A DNA stretch of 64,000 bases from Cyathus striatus. Taxonomy: Eukaryota > Basidiomycota > Agaricomycetes > Agaricales > Nidulariaceae. Positions 47,449-59,101 of the stretch are shown here, piece by piece. Positions within the stretch are counted from its first letter, which is position 1. Each line of letters starts with the position of its first letter. The stretch is taken from contig JAOVFP010000020.1 of NCBI GenBank assembly GCA_025738555.1, positions 558,001 to 622,000 of the forward strand, given 5' to 3'. The notes below the pieces were generated by a model. It searched no databases and had not been told where the DNA came from. It worked only from the letters and a program-made list of their open reading frames with translations. The translations under genes and the position numbers were made by a program.

Positions 47449-49697
47449 TTTCGTACAGCAAGTGCGAATTATGGAAGTAGGTATGGATTCAGAAATACTT
47501 ACATTCATGTTCCGCTTAAATTAAAGTTAGTGTACTGTCTGTGTACTGTCCTCTACAGTCCAGTAATATGTCCACAATAAGTAAGCGCAAAGGCACAAAA
47601 GAGCACAAACTCATAAGACATATTCCGGTAATTAAGAACACATGGCTGCCCCTGAATGAGTATCCTAGGTTGTACAAGGTTGCACATTCAGATCTCAGAC
47701 TTCAGTTGTACTTCCTGTAGGCTCCTGTAGGTCGGATTTTTACAACGCCCAAACCCTTCCCACATTTTTGATGTTTCTTCACCTGGGAACTTAAAGAAGT
47801 GAAGAAAACACTACCGAAGAGAATCGGGCTTCGGACTTCCAAGTGACAAAGAGAATGAATATGGAAAACGAAAAAAAAAAAAAAAAAAAAAAAGTGTTGG
47901 TGCTGTGACAACTGGTGACAATCAGCTAACCTCAAATTTCGCCGATCGCCAGGAGCAACAAGATTTTCTGGCGGGCTGCCATATGTATTTCCAATTTCCT
48001 ATGAACGAAAACTGAGGTCAGATAGAAACACAGAAAGCTTCAGTAGCACAACTGAAGGTTACAATCCGGGGCTATCATAGCCATGTCTCTCCCTGGCACT
48101 GGATATGTGCAAAAGGAGGTATATATGCTGCTTCCTGCTTGCGCTCCGGTACAATCTGGTACAATTTGATCACCAAATATATTGTCCAGATGCGTCCGAG
48201 ATTGCCATTCGCTTAAGGTCAATACCAACGAAGAGATCGGCACGTTTCGACGCTTGCATTTTACTTTTGAAAAGAATGGGAATTGCAGTGCATAGCACTG
48301 GAAGGACATTCATTTCTCCGCCCTGTAATGATACAAGGCTTAGTAGCCACAGCGGGAAAACTACCGTGCCAATGGAAGTTTTGATTATTCACTGGAACCT
48401 CCGGAGATTTCGTAGCGACGATGGAGTGAGAGCAACAGGAATCATGATCATGCGAGCAAGACCAAAGGACTTTAGGAGAATTGTGCTCGCCCAGATAAGT
48501 TACCAGTGAAGCACGAAAAAGAAAGAGTAGAGGGTCGGCAAAGATAAAGCGCAGGGGTAGAGACATGAGAAGCAGGAGCAAGAATGGGTAACGGGTGGTT
48601 ACTAGGACCATAAACGCAGCGTCAAGACATGAAGTGCGCCAGATGAGTGTGGACAAGATGTCCTCGGAGGTAGATGGGTGTGCGAGTGAGTGCCATGGCG
48701 CATGGGATGACGAACCTGGGTGGTCTGGGTGGTCAAGGCTGGAGAGTCTTTGAGGTTACTGGAAAAAGGATGGCGTGGATACAGCGCAGATGGGAGTGAG
48801 GAGGAAGGGCCGACCCGAGGGGGATATGGTCGAGAGATTGGGTGAAGCGAGGGTGGAAGGGGAGGGTGGAACATTCTGAGTAACACAGTCAACCGGGCCG
48901 GGATGCCACGTGAGCTCGGAGGTCCTTGACAACGTGGCGAACGTGGTCGACGACTCGACGCTTCCGCTCTGCGCTCCTCTGCGGACGCCCATCTCCTCCC
49001 CGACATCCCCACATCTCTCCTCCTCTACCCGCGGGCTGCCCGGCCAACCACCGCACGTGAAGCCTCCCCGCCTCCCTCCATCCTCCTCCACCCCCTACCC
49101 ACCCTTAGTCCTCATTATTGTCCTCTTTCCTCCCCTCGTCCGTCTACCCCACTTGGGCCACCTCAGCACGCTGCCCGCGAGTCGGCTGTTGCGCCAGGAA
49201 CATCCTAGTATATTTGAGTTTTGTTCCACGAGTTCTAGGCGGTCCAGCGCAAGACTCGGTTGTTGAATTAAATTAACGCCACCGTTGCATTGGAATTGGA
49301 GTGGGTACGATTCTGTACGATTCTGTAGGAATGCAGACGTTCCTCAGTTACCGATATCCTCCATCGTAGATCAGCTGAGGTTAGGTAGCATTTGCTCATG
49401 CTGATTTCTCCTTTGCTGCCCTGTAGGTATCCAGGATATGTTTTTTTTTTGTTTGTCGTGTATATTTGGACAATTCACAATTGTGCCTTGATATCAATAT
49501 AGCTACACTCCAACCACGGTCCACGCGACCATGAGATCTCGCTCTCTTGGGTTCTATCACCCTCCGTATCCTCATTCTCAACCTTAGCAAATCCTTGGGT
49601 TGCATCTGCTGCTATCACCCTAATTTCTTCTTCCAGAATACGCCATCTTCGAACAGTTAAAGAGCCTCGCGTTCCATGTTTTCTCTCATCAATCACA
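47449..49697. other. Long intergenic stretch, no supported gene
   Basis: Contains a poly-A run of about 22 at 47871-47892 and a GC- and C/T-rich patch at 48900-49150 that opens long but low-complexity ORFs on both strands (Pro, Ser, Arg-rich), which I do not trust. Nothing else recognised. Confidence 0.4.
47871..47892 (+). repeat. Poly-A tract
   Basis: About 22 uninterrupted A residues in an intergenic region. It might mark the tail of an old retro-insertion, but no element body is recognisable upstream. Confidence 0.7.
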
Positions 49698-50633
49698 ATG
49701 GTTTTCCGCTTGCCCTCTCATCTCGAGTCTCTCGTTCCTCCGCCTGCTAGCCAGCACCCGCAAGCAGGCCCCTGGCGAGGTTCAATTATCGCAACTGGGA
49801 TGCGAGCCTTGGATAGGAGCGGCAATCAGGAAATACGTGTCACTGCTGTGGAGACCGACGGCGAGAAGTATGTCAGCGCTCACGCTATAGTTCGCACACT
49901 GACTGACAACATCATAGCAGGATGCAGCACTGGCCTGCTCAGTTCTTTGCTTCCATCACCATCGGACGTCCCATTCTTAGAGACGTTCAGACCTGGGTCC
50001 AGCAATATACCCCTCCCCTTTGTACCTTCATGCCCGACCGGATACGTGACTCCAATGAAAATGCAGTCAACGCTACCCAATTTCGCTCTTTATCTCGTAT
50101 TCTTTTTGAAGGTCAAATGGTGCGTGCTTTCTCATTTTTGATCACCAACGAGGTGCTGAATCCTCCATGTGCAGGTTGCCGTCGCTGCTTGGGGAACCAA
50201 CATATTCCCTGGCGGGGGCATTATTATTTATCCTGCCCAGAACTCTAGTGCCTTGCTGGTCGGCGCTCTATTTTTCGACACTCCTTTCCCCGACTTTGTT
50301 CTCGGACACTCTACTCCTCCAAATATTCCCATGTCACCTGGCATGATGCAACAAGCAAGACATCCTTATTATCAACAAACTATGGTACCACAGGCCTCCT
50401 ACGGCTCTCCTTCACACCACGCTCATTCAAGGTCTCCCCATCGCTCTAATCCTAATAGCCCTATAGAACACCCAGTTCCAGGACATCGCCAGGAACAATA
50501 CCGTTACATCATGCCTCGGGCTCCCTATGCTAATCCCGGACAGTCCTCCGCGGACCCTTCCGCCTGGACTCCTGAAGATGAAGATCATTATACCACGTTT
50601 TCGCCCACGCATCAAAATCCCCCGTATCCGTAA
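49698..50633 (+). CDS. Hypothetical protein, possible beta-barrel domain plus disordered tail (275 residues)
   Basis: Three exons, 49698-49867, 49921-50119 and 50175-50633, give 828 bases in phase. The folded part (residues 1-160) has PWRGSIIATGMRALDRSGNQ, HWPAQFFASITIGRPILRDV, PPLCTFMPDRIRDSN, FRSLSRILFEGQMVAVAAWG and GGGIIIYPAQNSSALLVGAL. A Trp-x-Gly opening strand, a central 'W-P' segment and a closing IIIYP...LLVGALF strand recall Mediator Med25-type or SPOC-type beta barrels, but the likeness is weak and I give it only as a hint. The C-terminal 115 residues are Pro, His, Ser, Tyr-rich and probably disordered (YQQTMVPQASYGSPSHHAHS). A nuclear co-regulator is a reasonable guess, unproven. 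Confidence 0.65.
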
Positions 50634-50944
50634 ACCGCCGTTTTTTTTGCCAATAAAGCCCGATCCTACTGGATTGAGCCTAATACCCATCGTCCGACGT
50701 TCCTCCGTATTTGAATGTTTCAAGCCAGTTTTTCGTTCCGTTCGTTTTGCTTTAAAGGTTTTTTATACTCTTCTCAAGACACTGATTTAAACTGTATCAA
50801 TTTAGTTCCATCTCGCTTCCCTTAGACTATTTTTCATGTTCATATTTTGACCAGAGTCGACCGTTGTAGCTATCACTAGTCCATACTAAATGTATCTATA
50901 CTTGAAATGTATCCACCGTTTATATATACCGTTCGTTCCCTATA
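50634..50944. other. Convergent 3' region
   Basis: No coding ORF between the stops of the beta-barrel gene and the cytochrome b561 gene. Confidence 0.5.
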
Positions 50945-51756
50945 TTAGGAGACCTCCTTGTTTGCCAACGCCGCTTCATCTTTCTTCCGATTTCGGAATG
51001 CCCTCTCCTGTTTGAACTGACGAGGTAATAGTGCCATAGCGGCAACATAGAGTACCCAAAATATCTAATAGTCGAGCATTTTAAGAACATTTTTACAGCA
51101 TAAACCTGGAGCAAGTACTCACGATTATCAGGGCTAACCATGCGCGCTTAGCAGACATTGGAACTTGGTGTAAACCACCAGTAGCAAAAGCCCATTCCGT
51201 GTAGAGACCGTAGTGTACCTGTGGCGTGAATTATAATCTCCTCGTATTATGTACCTGGAATTGTTCATACCTGAAAGGCGGCAAGGATGAAAATCACAAG
51301 TCCAAGGAATACATGGAAATAATTGTGTAGAGCGCGATGTCCTCTGAACAAACTCGGAAACTTGAAGAAATGAACAAGCCCCCCTACAAGAAGCTGTACA
51401 AGGTACAGAATAAGGAGTGTGAGGCCAATCTTCTGGTGAGGATCAACAAAGTGGCCCTGCTCCAACTCAGTTGAGGTCATGTATCCCATAGACCATCCAG
51501 CAAGAATAACAGGCGCCGCTATGATGAATTGAATAATCCAATGCGCATAAAACCATCTAGAGAAAATTATAACTCTATCCCGAAGAAGTATATTTACTCG
51601 AAGTGCTCACTTGTTGGTCAAAGTTCGGGTATACCTCGCGACTAGAGCACCAACTGGGAGTAATATAAGAAATCCTACGGTGCACAGTATAGCATGATGC
51701 TCTGCTCGTTTTTCAAGCTCGTTTAGTCGGGGCCTAAAGGTAGGGGGTCCTTTCAT
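50945..51756 (-). CDS. Cytochrome b561-domain membrane protein
   Basis: Transmembrane electron carrier or ferric-reductase-type protein. Four or more exons give MKGPPTFRPRLNELEKRAEH at the start, then five hydrophobic helices: HAILCTVGFLILLPVGALVA, KWFYAHWIIQFIIAAPVILA, HQKIGLTLLILYLVQLLVGG, LHNYFHVFLGLVIFILAAFQ and FWVLYVAAMALLPRQF. Haem-ligand histidines of the b561 pattern are at EKRAEHHAIL, FYAHWI, DPHQKIG and HRALHNYFHV; VHYGLYTEWAFATGG follows the fourth helix as in fungal homologues. The tail is basic and cytosolic (KQERAFRNRKKDEAALANKE). No N-terminal DOMON domain or signal peptide is attached in this model, unlike many fungal DOMON-b561 proteins; upstream exons could have been missed. 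Confidence 0.8.
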
Positions 51757-52271
51757 TTGGAATAATGACTAGAGAGAATGAAGGTAGGCAATGCAGATAT
51801 CTGTCGTCTTTCCATTGCTCTAAAAGACACACATTCAGGCTGTACGTTGTGAGAACCGCAGCAGAGCGTGTTGGCCATGTCGCTCCACCAGCCTAATTTG
51901 AATCGTGCGAGTGTCGATATGATACAGAAGATAAAATATGGCCATGTTGATTGGCTACATGCAAGAAGGATTGAGGAATTACCGGCTGGAATCAAACGGA
52001 TAGAAGAACGCCGCGGCTCACTTAGCTACTCTCAGAAGAATCTTCCCAGGATCGAGTAGATGTTGAATGGAAAATCACACACCCTCCATCGCGCAGCGTC
52101 AATCAAAAGCATGATTTGTTAGAAGTTATAAAATTACAACAGGCTTAATAACAAGCCGCAACCGAGTCTGAGAATAATGAAGTTACTATGAACAGCGGCA
52201 AGGGGTATCCCAAAAGTGCAGAATAAGGAACCATTCATCCAAATCAACCTTCCGTATCGGTACACACTACT
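51757..52271. other. Intergenic upstream of the b561 gene, downstream of the kinesin
   Basis: An 80-codon minus ORF at 51753-51995 has no recognisable feature, and I could not join it to the b561 gene with a good splice. Confidence 0.4.
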
Positions 52272-55200
52272 TCACAACGTCTGCTTCCCTTTCTTCGCAG
52301 GCGCTGTGGGGACCCACTCGTTGTCGCTATCCGTAAGAATAGTCTGCAGCTTCTCAGATCGTTTCCGTCTCTTAGGAGGGGTTTCAGTGCTGTCCTCATC
52401 GCTCGCCTGGTCGTCCCTTTCAGCGAAGATGCGCTTACTCTTGTCGGGACTATCTGTATTCGTGAGCTCCATGCCGAATTCTGTGCTATCTCCTCTGCGG
52501 CTTTTCCCATTGCCCCTTTCTCCATAATCTTCATGTACCACCATTGTGTCGACATCGCAAGACTTCGACGCCTTAGCTTTCTTTCGTTTGTTCTTTAAGG
52601 GTTTAGGCGATGGTACAAATGGCTTGCCATTTTTGACCGACCATTCGATCTCAATAATTCTGTACCCATGGAACAGGCGCCATAGGGGGAAAAGACAAAG
52701 TCAGATTATTCTTTCTCGGACAATTTGCATAGAAAGACGTGAATAACGAAGAGTATCCACCTCTCTTTGAGCTTCATATTTTCGGGCACATATGTCTCGG
52801 CTTTACGGTATAGATCAAGAGCAGCCTGTAAATTCCCTCTAAAAATTGAGGTAGAATGAGAGGTGAATTCGGTTGTTGAGGAAAGCCGAACGTACCTTTC
52901 TGATTGTCCACGTGCAAGCGCGACATAAGCCCTACCAGCCTTTTTCCTCGACAAGGGTGATAACGTATCGGCAAGATAGGACTCTTTACTTCCTTGTTCA
53001 CTGCCCAAGTTGACATCAGTTCATCGAAAAAACATACAAATAGAACAGCTTCAAAGGACTTACAGTTTTTTCTCAAGCTCCTCCAGGCGCGCTTTCAGCT
53101 CGTCATCAAGGTCCTTATGACGTTTTAGGAGGGGGGTGAGAATGCCAGACGGAAGAGTTTGTCCTCTCTTCGGCGACGAGATTTCTGTAGCAGAACTCTC
53201 TTTATCCCGACGTTCTGCTTCCTCTTTCTGCCTTTCTAATTCCTTCTCAGCTAGTCTTCGAGCAACTTCAGCCTCAACAGCGCGTGATATCTGTTAGAGC
53301 CATCTACAGCAGTTCTACGCATTACCGGTTTCAAGCCACATACCCGTTCATCAATATCTTTCTCAGAAAGAACAAAGCCGAAGTTTCCGGAGCCATCAAT
53401 GTCAGGCTCATGCTTCTCGATAACAACTCCTCTGCGACTGGTAACCGCAAACGGCGGATAACCAGTCGCGCCCCAACAGACGATGCGCGAGAGGCCTTGG
53501 AGACCGGAACCAAAGAAGTTCTTGACCGAGATGGCCTTGACCCAGATCCTGAGCCACTGGTGGTTATGGTTTGCAGGATGGCAGGAGCAGGCTTTGCGGC
53601 CGGCGGCTGAATGGAAATAGCAGCGAAATGGGGTTTGGGAGCTGGACGGTTGTCTGCATGGACGGGAAAAGGTAAGAAGAAAACCCGTAGATATCGAGAT
53701 AATTGCGGGTGAGAAAACATACCGTGCTCGTTAACAACGGGTCTGTTCTCAACATTTTTCGTGCGAACCGCGAAGCTATTGGTGTAATTCAGTTTAGATA
53801 TAAAGAACACTGGCGTATAGATAGGAACATACTTGAGCGTATTAAGAGTATCCTGTCTGAACTTCACACCAGGTGCTAAATTACAAATAAGCAGTCCAAC
53901 GGATGTTCCTCCTAAAGCATCTTGAAGAATTCGTGTCAGCTTGGAGTTTCGATAAGGTATCCGAGACTATCCATTGCACGTTAGTGTTCGTCGATAATAA
54001 CAATGAAGTCATAAAGTCACATACGGCGCCTTGATTGAGGGCGTGTACAACCTGTCCCAAGACACTAAGTGACTTGTTTATTGCGGCAGATTCTGCCATT
54101 CTTGAGGGATCATTCCCTGTTAGCTAGAACAATGTTAAATTTGGTTATTTCGTGTTAACAAATACCATTCACCTTATTGTTTTCGGACCCAGCAAGGTCA
54201 ACCAGGTTCATTTTGCCTGTCAAAACTAATAAAAATAGTTAATCTATTGTTAGTAGTAACATCTGAAGTCAAGCGTTTACCCATATCTGTCACGGGATCT
54301 AACATTCTTGCTTCAATCGTAAGGACCGCATGGGACCGGGACGAAGCACGATTAAGGTTGGTTGCACCGACAGAACGCTGTCGCGTCGCGTGGCTACCAT
54401 GGTTTTAGAAATAGGCCATCAGCTAGATGTGAGAATAGACAAACTTGTAAATGGAATCAAAATTGTCAACGGATGATAAGGGCAAGGACGTGAGATTGGC
54501 AACGAATACCATCCCTGCGTCATTCTCGCGTACAGGAAGCTTCGGAGCCTATGGTAGAATGTTAGCCCACATAACGTGCAGAGTTATTCGACGATAACAA
54601 ACATTCTCGCGCGCAACGAGCAGGTCGTACACCTCGTCTTTGTATATCTCCATATATGAAACCGCCAATGATGTTTCGTAGCATTGGATATGGGACTTCT
54701 TATCAAACATTGCCTAAAGGAAGTCAGAAAAATGTACGGGCGCGTGGTTAAAGTGCTTACCCGTACAACACGAGGGATAATACCGGGATCGGCTTTGGTC
54801 CCCTGCATAGTATGTGTCTTGCCTGACGATGTTACTCCGTATGCAAAGATAGTAACAGTCTGCGTAGAAAGTATGTCAACCCTAGATTTTCTAAAAAGAA
54901 GGTTTGGTAGAGTTCGGACAACTGTCGATAACCAGGATCTCTATGCAACAGGAGCTTGACAGGAGCCGCCCGAAACACCAAGCTCATAACCTCCGGAAGT
55001 TTAAGTAGAAGCAAACGAATGGTACTAACCACGCCGCTGTATACAACATCAATGAGTGGTTCCACCTCGTTTTGAAATATTTCTTCCTGAGACGAATTTT
55101 CATCATAGCAACTTGAGAATCTACGGTATAGTAAGAGCGAAGGTTTCATTTAGTTGGTGTGGCAGGAGCGTATATTGTCCTTGATACGCACGGGAACTTG

Positions 55201-55379
55201 AACACTTGCGAGGTATCGCGCGGATTTGTAACGCATATGAAACTATTGCTTCGAGTTGAGCTTGACGAACCCACACTGTCGTCCGAAGTGTGGCATATTT
55301 TGACGGAATTGTCGTCTATTTCTCCTTGGATTCGCGGTCGAAGACGGGCCGCGATCTTAATTTTCTGTATCCCTGACAT
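52272..55379 (-). CDS. Kinesin motor protein, kinesin-10 (KID/KIF22)-like
   Basis: Microtubule motor; kinesin-10 members push chromosome arms in mitosis. The motor starts near the N-terminus ([20 protein letters not shown], 55379), with the nucleotide-binding loop [18 protein letters not shown] near 54800-54850, switch [21 protein letters not shown], switch [21 protein letters not shown], then [20 protein letters not shown] and [20 protein letters not shown]. Helix alpha-6 and the neck follow ([20 protein letters not shown]). Past the motor come a Ser/Pro/Arg-rich stalk ([18 protein letters not shown]), a charged coiled coil ([24 protein letters not shown]) and a C-terminal part with [20 protein letters not shown], resembling a single TPR. 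The nuclear-looking basic tail ends GKQTL at 52272. The order SVGATxLNxxSSRSH and ALNQG fits KIF22 best; I am less sure of the subclass than of the motor. Confidence 0.82.
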
Positions 55380-55696
55380 ATGAAGGTGTGAAGTTCAAAA
55401 CGACGAAAATGAGCTCCGCCAAAGGTGTGGATGGTATGTAGGTGATGGTCAGCGTTGACAATGACAGCTCTGAGCACACTCAGGTTGAACTTTAGGTCGC
55501 GACGGTCACATGACTGTTCCAGGTAACGCGGCCAAGTCGTTTGCATAATTAACTGCAGGATTCCGACAATCTGTTTGCTCCTGTGTGTATACGTGCAAAT
55601 AGTGACCTTGTCACGCTTCAAGCGATAACTTTGCCGACACCTCGGTGCCTTGTCTTTCCAGATCGTCGTTCGAAAACACGAAACAGCAAATCAAGT
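55380..55696. other. Kinesin upstream region, up to the transposon island
   Basis: About 300 bases, presumably the kinesin promoter. No ORF of coding character. A TIR element begins right after it. Confidence 0.45.
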
Positions 55697-56290
55697 AAGG
55701 TAGGGCTCACTAAGTTCCGGCACCCCTTATGTAAGCAATTCCCTTCATCAACTTCGACGACCATCAGCTCAGTCACAATCCACTCTAATGCAATTCTTTC
55801 TTCTGGGATGCATTTGTGGTGATTGAATCTCTCACTCCCAGAAAGAAAATTTTAAATAAATTTAATTTTGGGGGACTTGATATAGAAAAACTTTTTATTG
55901 TAGAAATTGCATATTTATTACACTTCCGTGCGAATGACAGCATTTTATATTTTCGAGTCCTCAGATTTGGCCGTCACACACCGTGACATATCGTGACATG
56001 TCACTTAAATGTCACACATTGTCACATTATCACATGATCCAGCAGGATGGGAGATATCTTTCCACTCCGAGGGAGAGCATTTTAGTTGGCTAGATGTGCT
56101 ACAAGTGATAAAAACAACTTTTAATTGTTTTGTAAAGTAGCTTTGAAAGGTAAATTTTCTTTCCCGGACAATATATTCAATGAATTTTGACATTATTTTT
56201 TCGGAAAATTTCTGAACTTCAGATTTGGCCGGTCTTGGCGCTTATGTAATATGATTACATAAGGGTGCTGGAACTTAGTGAGCCCTACCT
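55697..56290. mobile_element. Non-autonomous TIR element C, TA-flanked (about 594 bases)
   Basis: Terminal inverted repeats of 36-37 bases: AGGTAGGGCTCACTAAGTTC... from 55697 and its complement ending at 56290, differing by one substitution and one indel. TA lies directly outside each end (55695-55696 and 56291-56292). The interior has a cluster of GTCACA/GTGACA motifs at about 55970-56035 and no transposase ORF. Confidence 0.8.
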
Positions 56291-56549
56291 TACATTGGAT
56301 GCATCAATGCATATCTGTTAATTTAGTCAGCAAATATGAGCTACAATAGTGACAGCAAGGTATCTTTGTGATGTGAGTATAGTGTTATATCTGTGTCCAG
56401 ATACATCATGCCGACATTACCAAACGCTCCCATGTGACCTTCCAATACACCTGTTCTGTTCCCAGAATGTAACTGCCACAGGCTTACACTTTCCAATGTT
56501 CCTGCCCAGGAATGTTGTCACAGGTGAAAGTTGATTTCACATAATGACA

Positions 56550-56880
56550 TGAATACAGCTAAATCACTCAAAAGATAGAAAAGCAAACACTTAGAAAACT
56601 TAATAATACCTTAACAAACAACACTTAATATGCACTTCTATTTCACTATTAATCAGGAAAACCATACACAAGTAACTAATCAATACACTAACAAATAAAG
56701 TTACATAAACACTAATAGTCCATCACCAATCAGAACAATTATACACAAACAAGTAACTACAATACCAGTTCATTATTAATCAAGATAAACATACACAAAT
56801 ACTTAGTCATACTACTGGACCAGCACTAATCAGAATAAACATCATCATACAAACAACTACACCAAGACTAATATGTACAA
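56550..56880. repeat. Degenerate AT-rich tandem repeats
   Basis: Roughly 60-base units with recurring pieces such as TTAATCARRATAAACATACACAA, seen about four times with many differences. No ORF. Confidence 0.5.
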
Positions 56881-57310
56881 ATAATTATACCCTGTACAAA
56901 ATAAGAAAGCTTTTAGATACAAACAAAAGAGCACCATTGTTCTCAAGAGCTATTAATAGCACAACCATTGTGCTAAATATACCCATTGTCTAAGATGCTG
57001 ACTCATGCATCCTAAATTGGAGAACAATGGAGAAAAGGATGACTCATACTTTCCCCAGTTGGAGAACAATGGGAAAGTAGGTGTGGGATATGATTAGTCA
57101 GCAGGAAGGTAAAAGGCATATAAGGAGGAGGATTTGGCCTGTAGAATTAACAACTTATACCTAGTTTACATTTGTTTGTATCCCTTTGCAGTTGTAGCAC
57201 ACAACCCTTACCTACTAAATATAACCTATATACTTCCCCTCTACTCAGTACACATATTGTCAGAGTCACATATAAAGCATCAACAGTAAAGTGTGAAACT
57301 AATTTGTATT

Positions 57311-57480
57311 ATTTGTGTCTACTCAGATAGTAAGGCACCATATCTTCATAAAGTAACAGCAGCAGCAGCATCATATTTGTGTCCACTCAGATAGTGAGGC
57401 ACTGTATCTTCATAAAGTAACAGCAGCAGCAGCATCGTATTTGTGTCCACTCAGATAGTGAGACACCATAACTTTGTAAA
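57311..57480. repeat. 64-base tandem repeat, about 2.6 copies
   Basis: Units begin ATTTGTGTCYACTCAGATAG at 57311, 57375 and 57439, each with a (CAG)n run near its end; the third copy is cut short. The region around it (56938-57744) starts TGTT and ends AACA and could be a solo LTR, but no flanking duplication was found. Confidence 0.75.
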
Positions 57481-57881
57481 TTATATATGTGTCCCAGCTG
57501 TGAAGTTAGGAGCAGAAATTGTCAGGGACCTCAACTCTGCTTCAACCTTCACCATAATAGTGACCTATACCTTCAGCCTACCCTTCACCTGCAAGCACTT
57601 GCCACAATCTTAGTTGTTGTGTTTGTAATTCACCTACTCTTCTAGAGTTACCCAACCATCCCATACTCTTATTTACATTCCATCCTACTACCAAACCTCT
57701 TGAGTTAAGGAGAATATCTACAAATAATATTCCCCAACACTCAGGTGCAAAGCACGAACAAAGTCAATTCCTGCTGACCACCTTAGATAATCATTATCTT
57801 AAACTGACACCAGAGGTCACAGTTTGGTCAATACCAAATATACTCAAATATGTTCTGCAAAATTTACAACTGCAATTTCTA

Positions 57882-58747
57882 TGGTGCTGTGCACTTAGTC
57901 ACTGCTAGTTTTGTGCAACTAACATAGCACCATGAGAAATAGGTTTTTTCCTTATTCCTTTAGCCAAAATGCTTGTATTCATGAGGGGAACAAAATGTCT
58001 AGACCGATTTTTGAAATTGTCAAAACTGACAGAGTTATGTTTTTTGTCCAATATAAATTCTGCTGCCTTATGTAACATACACTATATACAGCAATTTATT
58101 CCCACACTTGAGTATTACTAATTAAAGGCTCTTGCAACTGGGATTCATCAGTGTGAAGTGTACTGCTTTGATGAATACTTCTTTACCTGAACTTGTGCCT
58201 CCTTCACTCCCAATCCACCACAATATACCTCCATCCACTGTATTGTATGATGCTCCCATCTCCTTATTGTTTCAATTGGGACAGATTCAAGTGTCTTAAG
58301 TAGATTTTCTTGAAGTGATGTGAATGTATAGTCACAATGTTCTCTGAGATAGCACTTCAGAGCACCCCAGAAATACTCAATAAAATTGAGTTCACAATGA
58401 AACTTGGGCAAGAATATGCATAAGTAATCTTTGCTCTTGGTGTGCCATTCCAAGTGCTGCTGTCAGATTCAGATCTACTGGCATTGATTGATTCATGATC
58501 AGGTTCTGCTGTGTCAACAGTTGGGGTACCCTGGCCTAACAAGCCCAGTCTGAGGTGTGCTTTGGCCTCTCATGCTCATGCAGCTGCTTCTTTTTTGGCC
58601 TTTTGTGGTCCAGGCATTGCTTTACAAGCGAATCTACAAGTTACAGATGTGTAATCTATCAAAATCTATAGACCTATAATCTTAATTTTTTTTGACATCC
58701 AATTCTGCTGCTGCACCAATGTGGTGCTGACTAAGCACACAGCACCA
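57882..58747. mobile_element. TIR element A with transposase remnant, TA-flanked (866 bases)
   Basis: Ends TGGTGCTGTGCACTTAGTCA and TGACTAAGCACACAGCACCA (complement with two mismatches), with TA outside each end (57880-57881 and 58748-58749). It holds the C-terminal part of a transposase at 58148-58453 (minus). Its ends and inner parts are similar to element B, so both belong to one family. Confidence 0.8.
58148..58453 (-). pseudogene. DDE transposase C-terminal fragment
   Basis: About 100 codons including CIFLPKFHCELNFIEYFWGA, then a Cys/Tyr-rich helix and TIRRWEHHTIQWMEVYCGGL. The PKFHCELNFIExxWG motif is the Glu-bearing block of a DDE transposase type common in basidiomycetes. The first two catalytic Asp blocks are absent from the element, so it cannot move by itself. 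Confidence 0.75.
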
Positions 58748-59101
58748 TAAGGTAGGGGACACTTTAATCCAGCACCCTTACATAATCCAAATTCTGGTCT
58801 TCAGACTCAGAAATTCTTTCCTCACATGTCATTTATATGAAAATCTAACTCCAACATTTGATAGCTTTCAGTATTTAAAGCAGAATGTTGAAAATATTTT
58901 CTCTAAATTTTGAGCACAACTGAAGTAATTTTGGGTGCAAGTTTTAAGTAGTAAAAGGCTTAAAACATCATCACCTTGCTTGGAAAGCAAGGTACTCTTG
59001 CACATGAAAATGTGAAGCTTTTTTCAATCTTCATGTGATCAGTAACACAAATGTGACAATTGCATAGCTTTGCAATGCTTAATTTGCTCCAGCCTTGTCT
59101 A

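Noticed and set aside
48602..49266. Long ORFs on both strands in the GC- and C/T-rich patch
   Set aside because: Low-complexity Pro/Ser/Arg translations on opposite strands of the same skewed sequence; no motif, no splice pattern.
56938..57744. Solo LTR call
   Set aside because: TG...CA ends are present, but the five bases outside each end (ACCAT and CTCAG) do not match, and no internal retroelement sequence is seen. Kept only as a low-interest remark.
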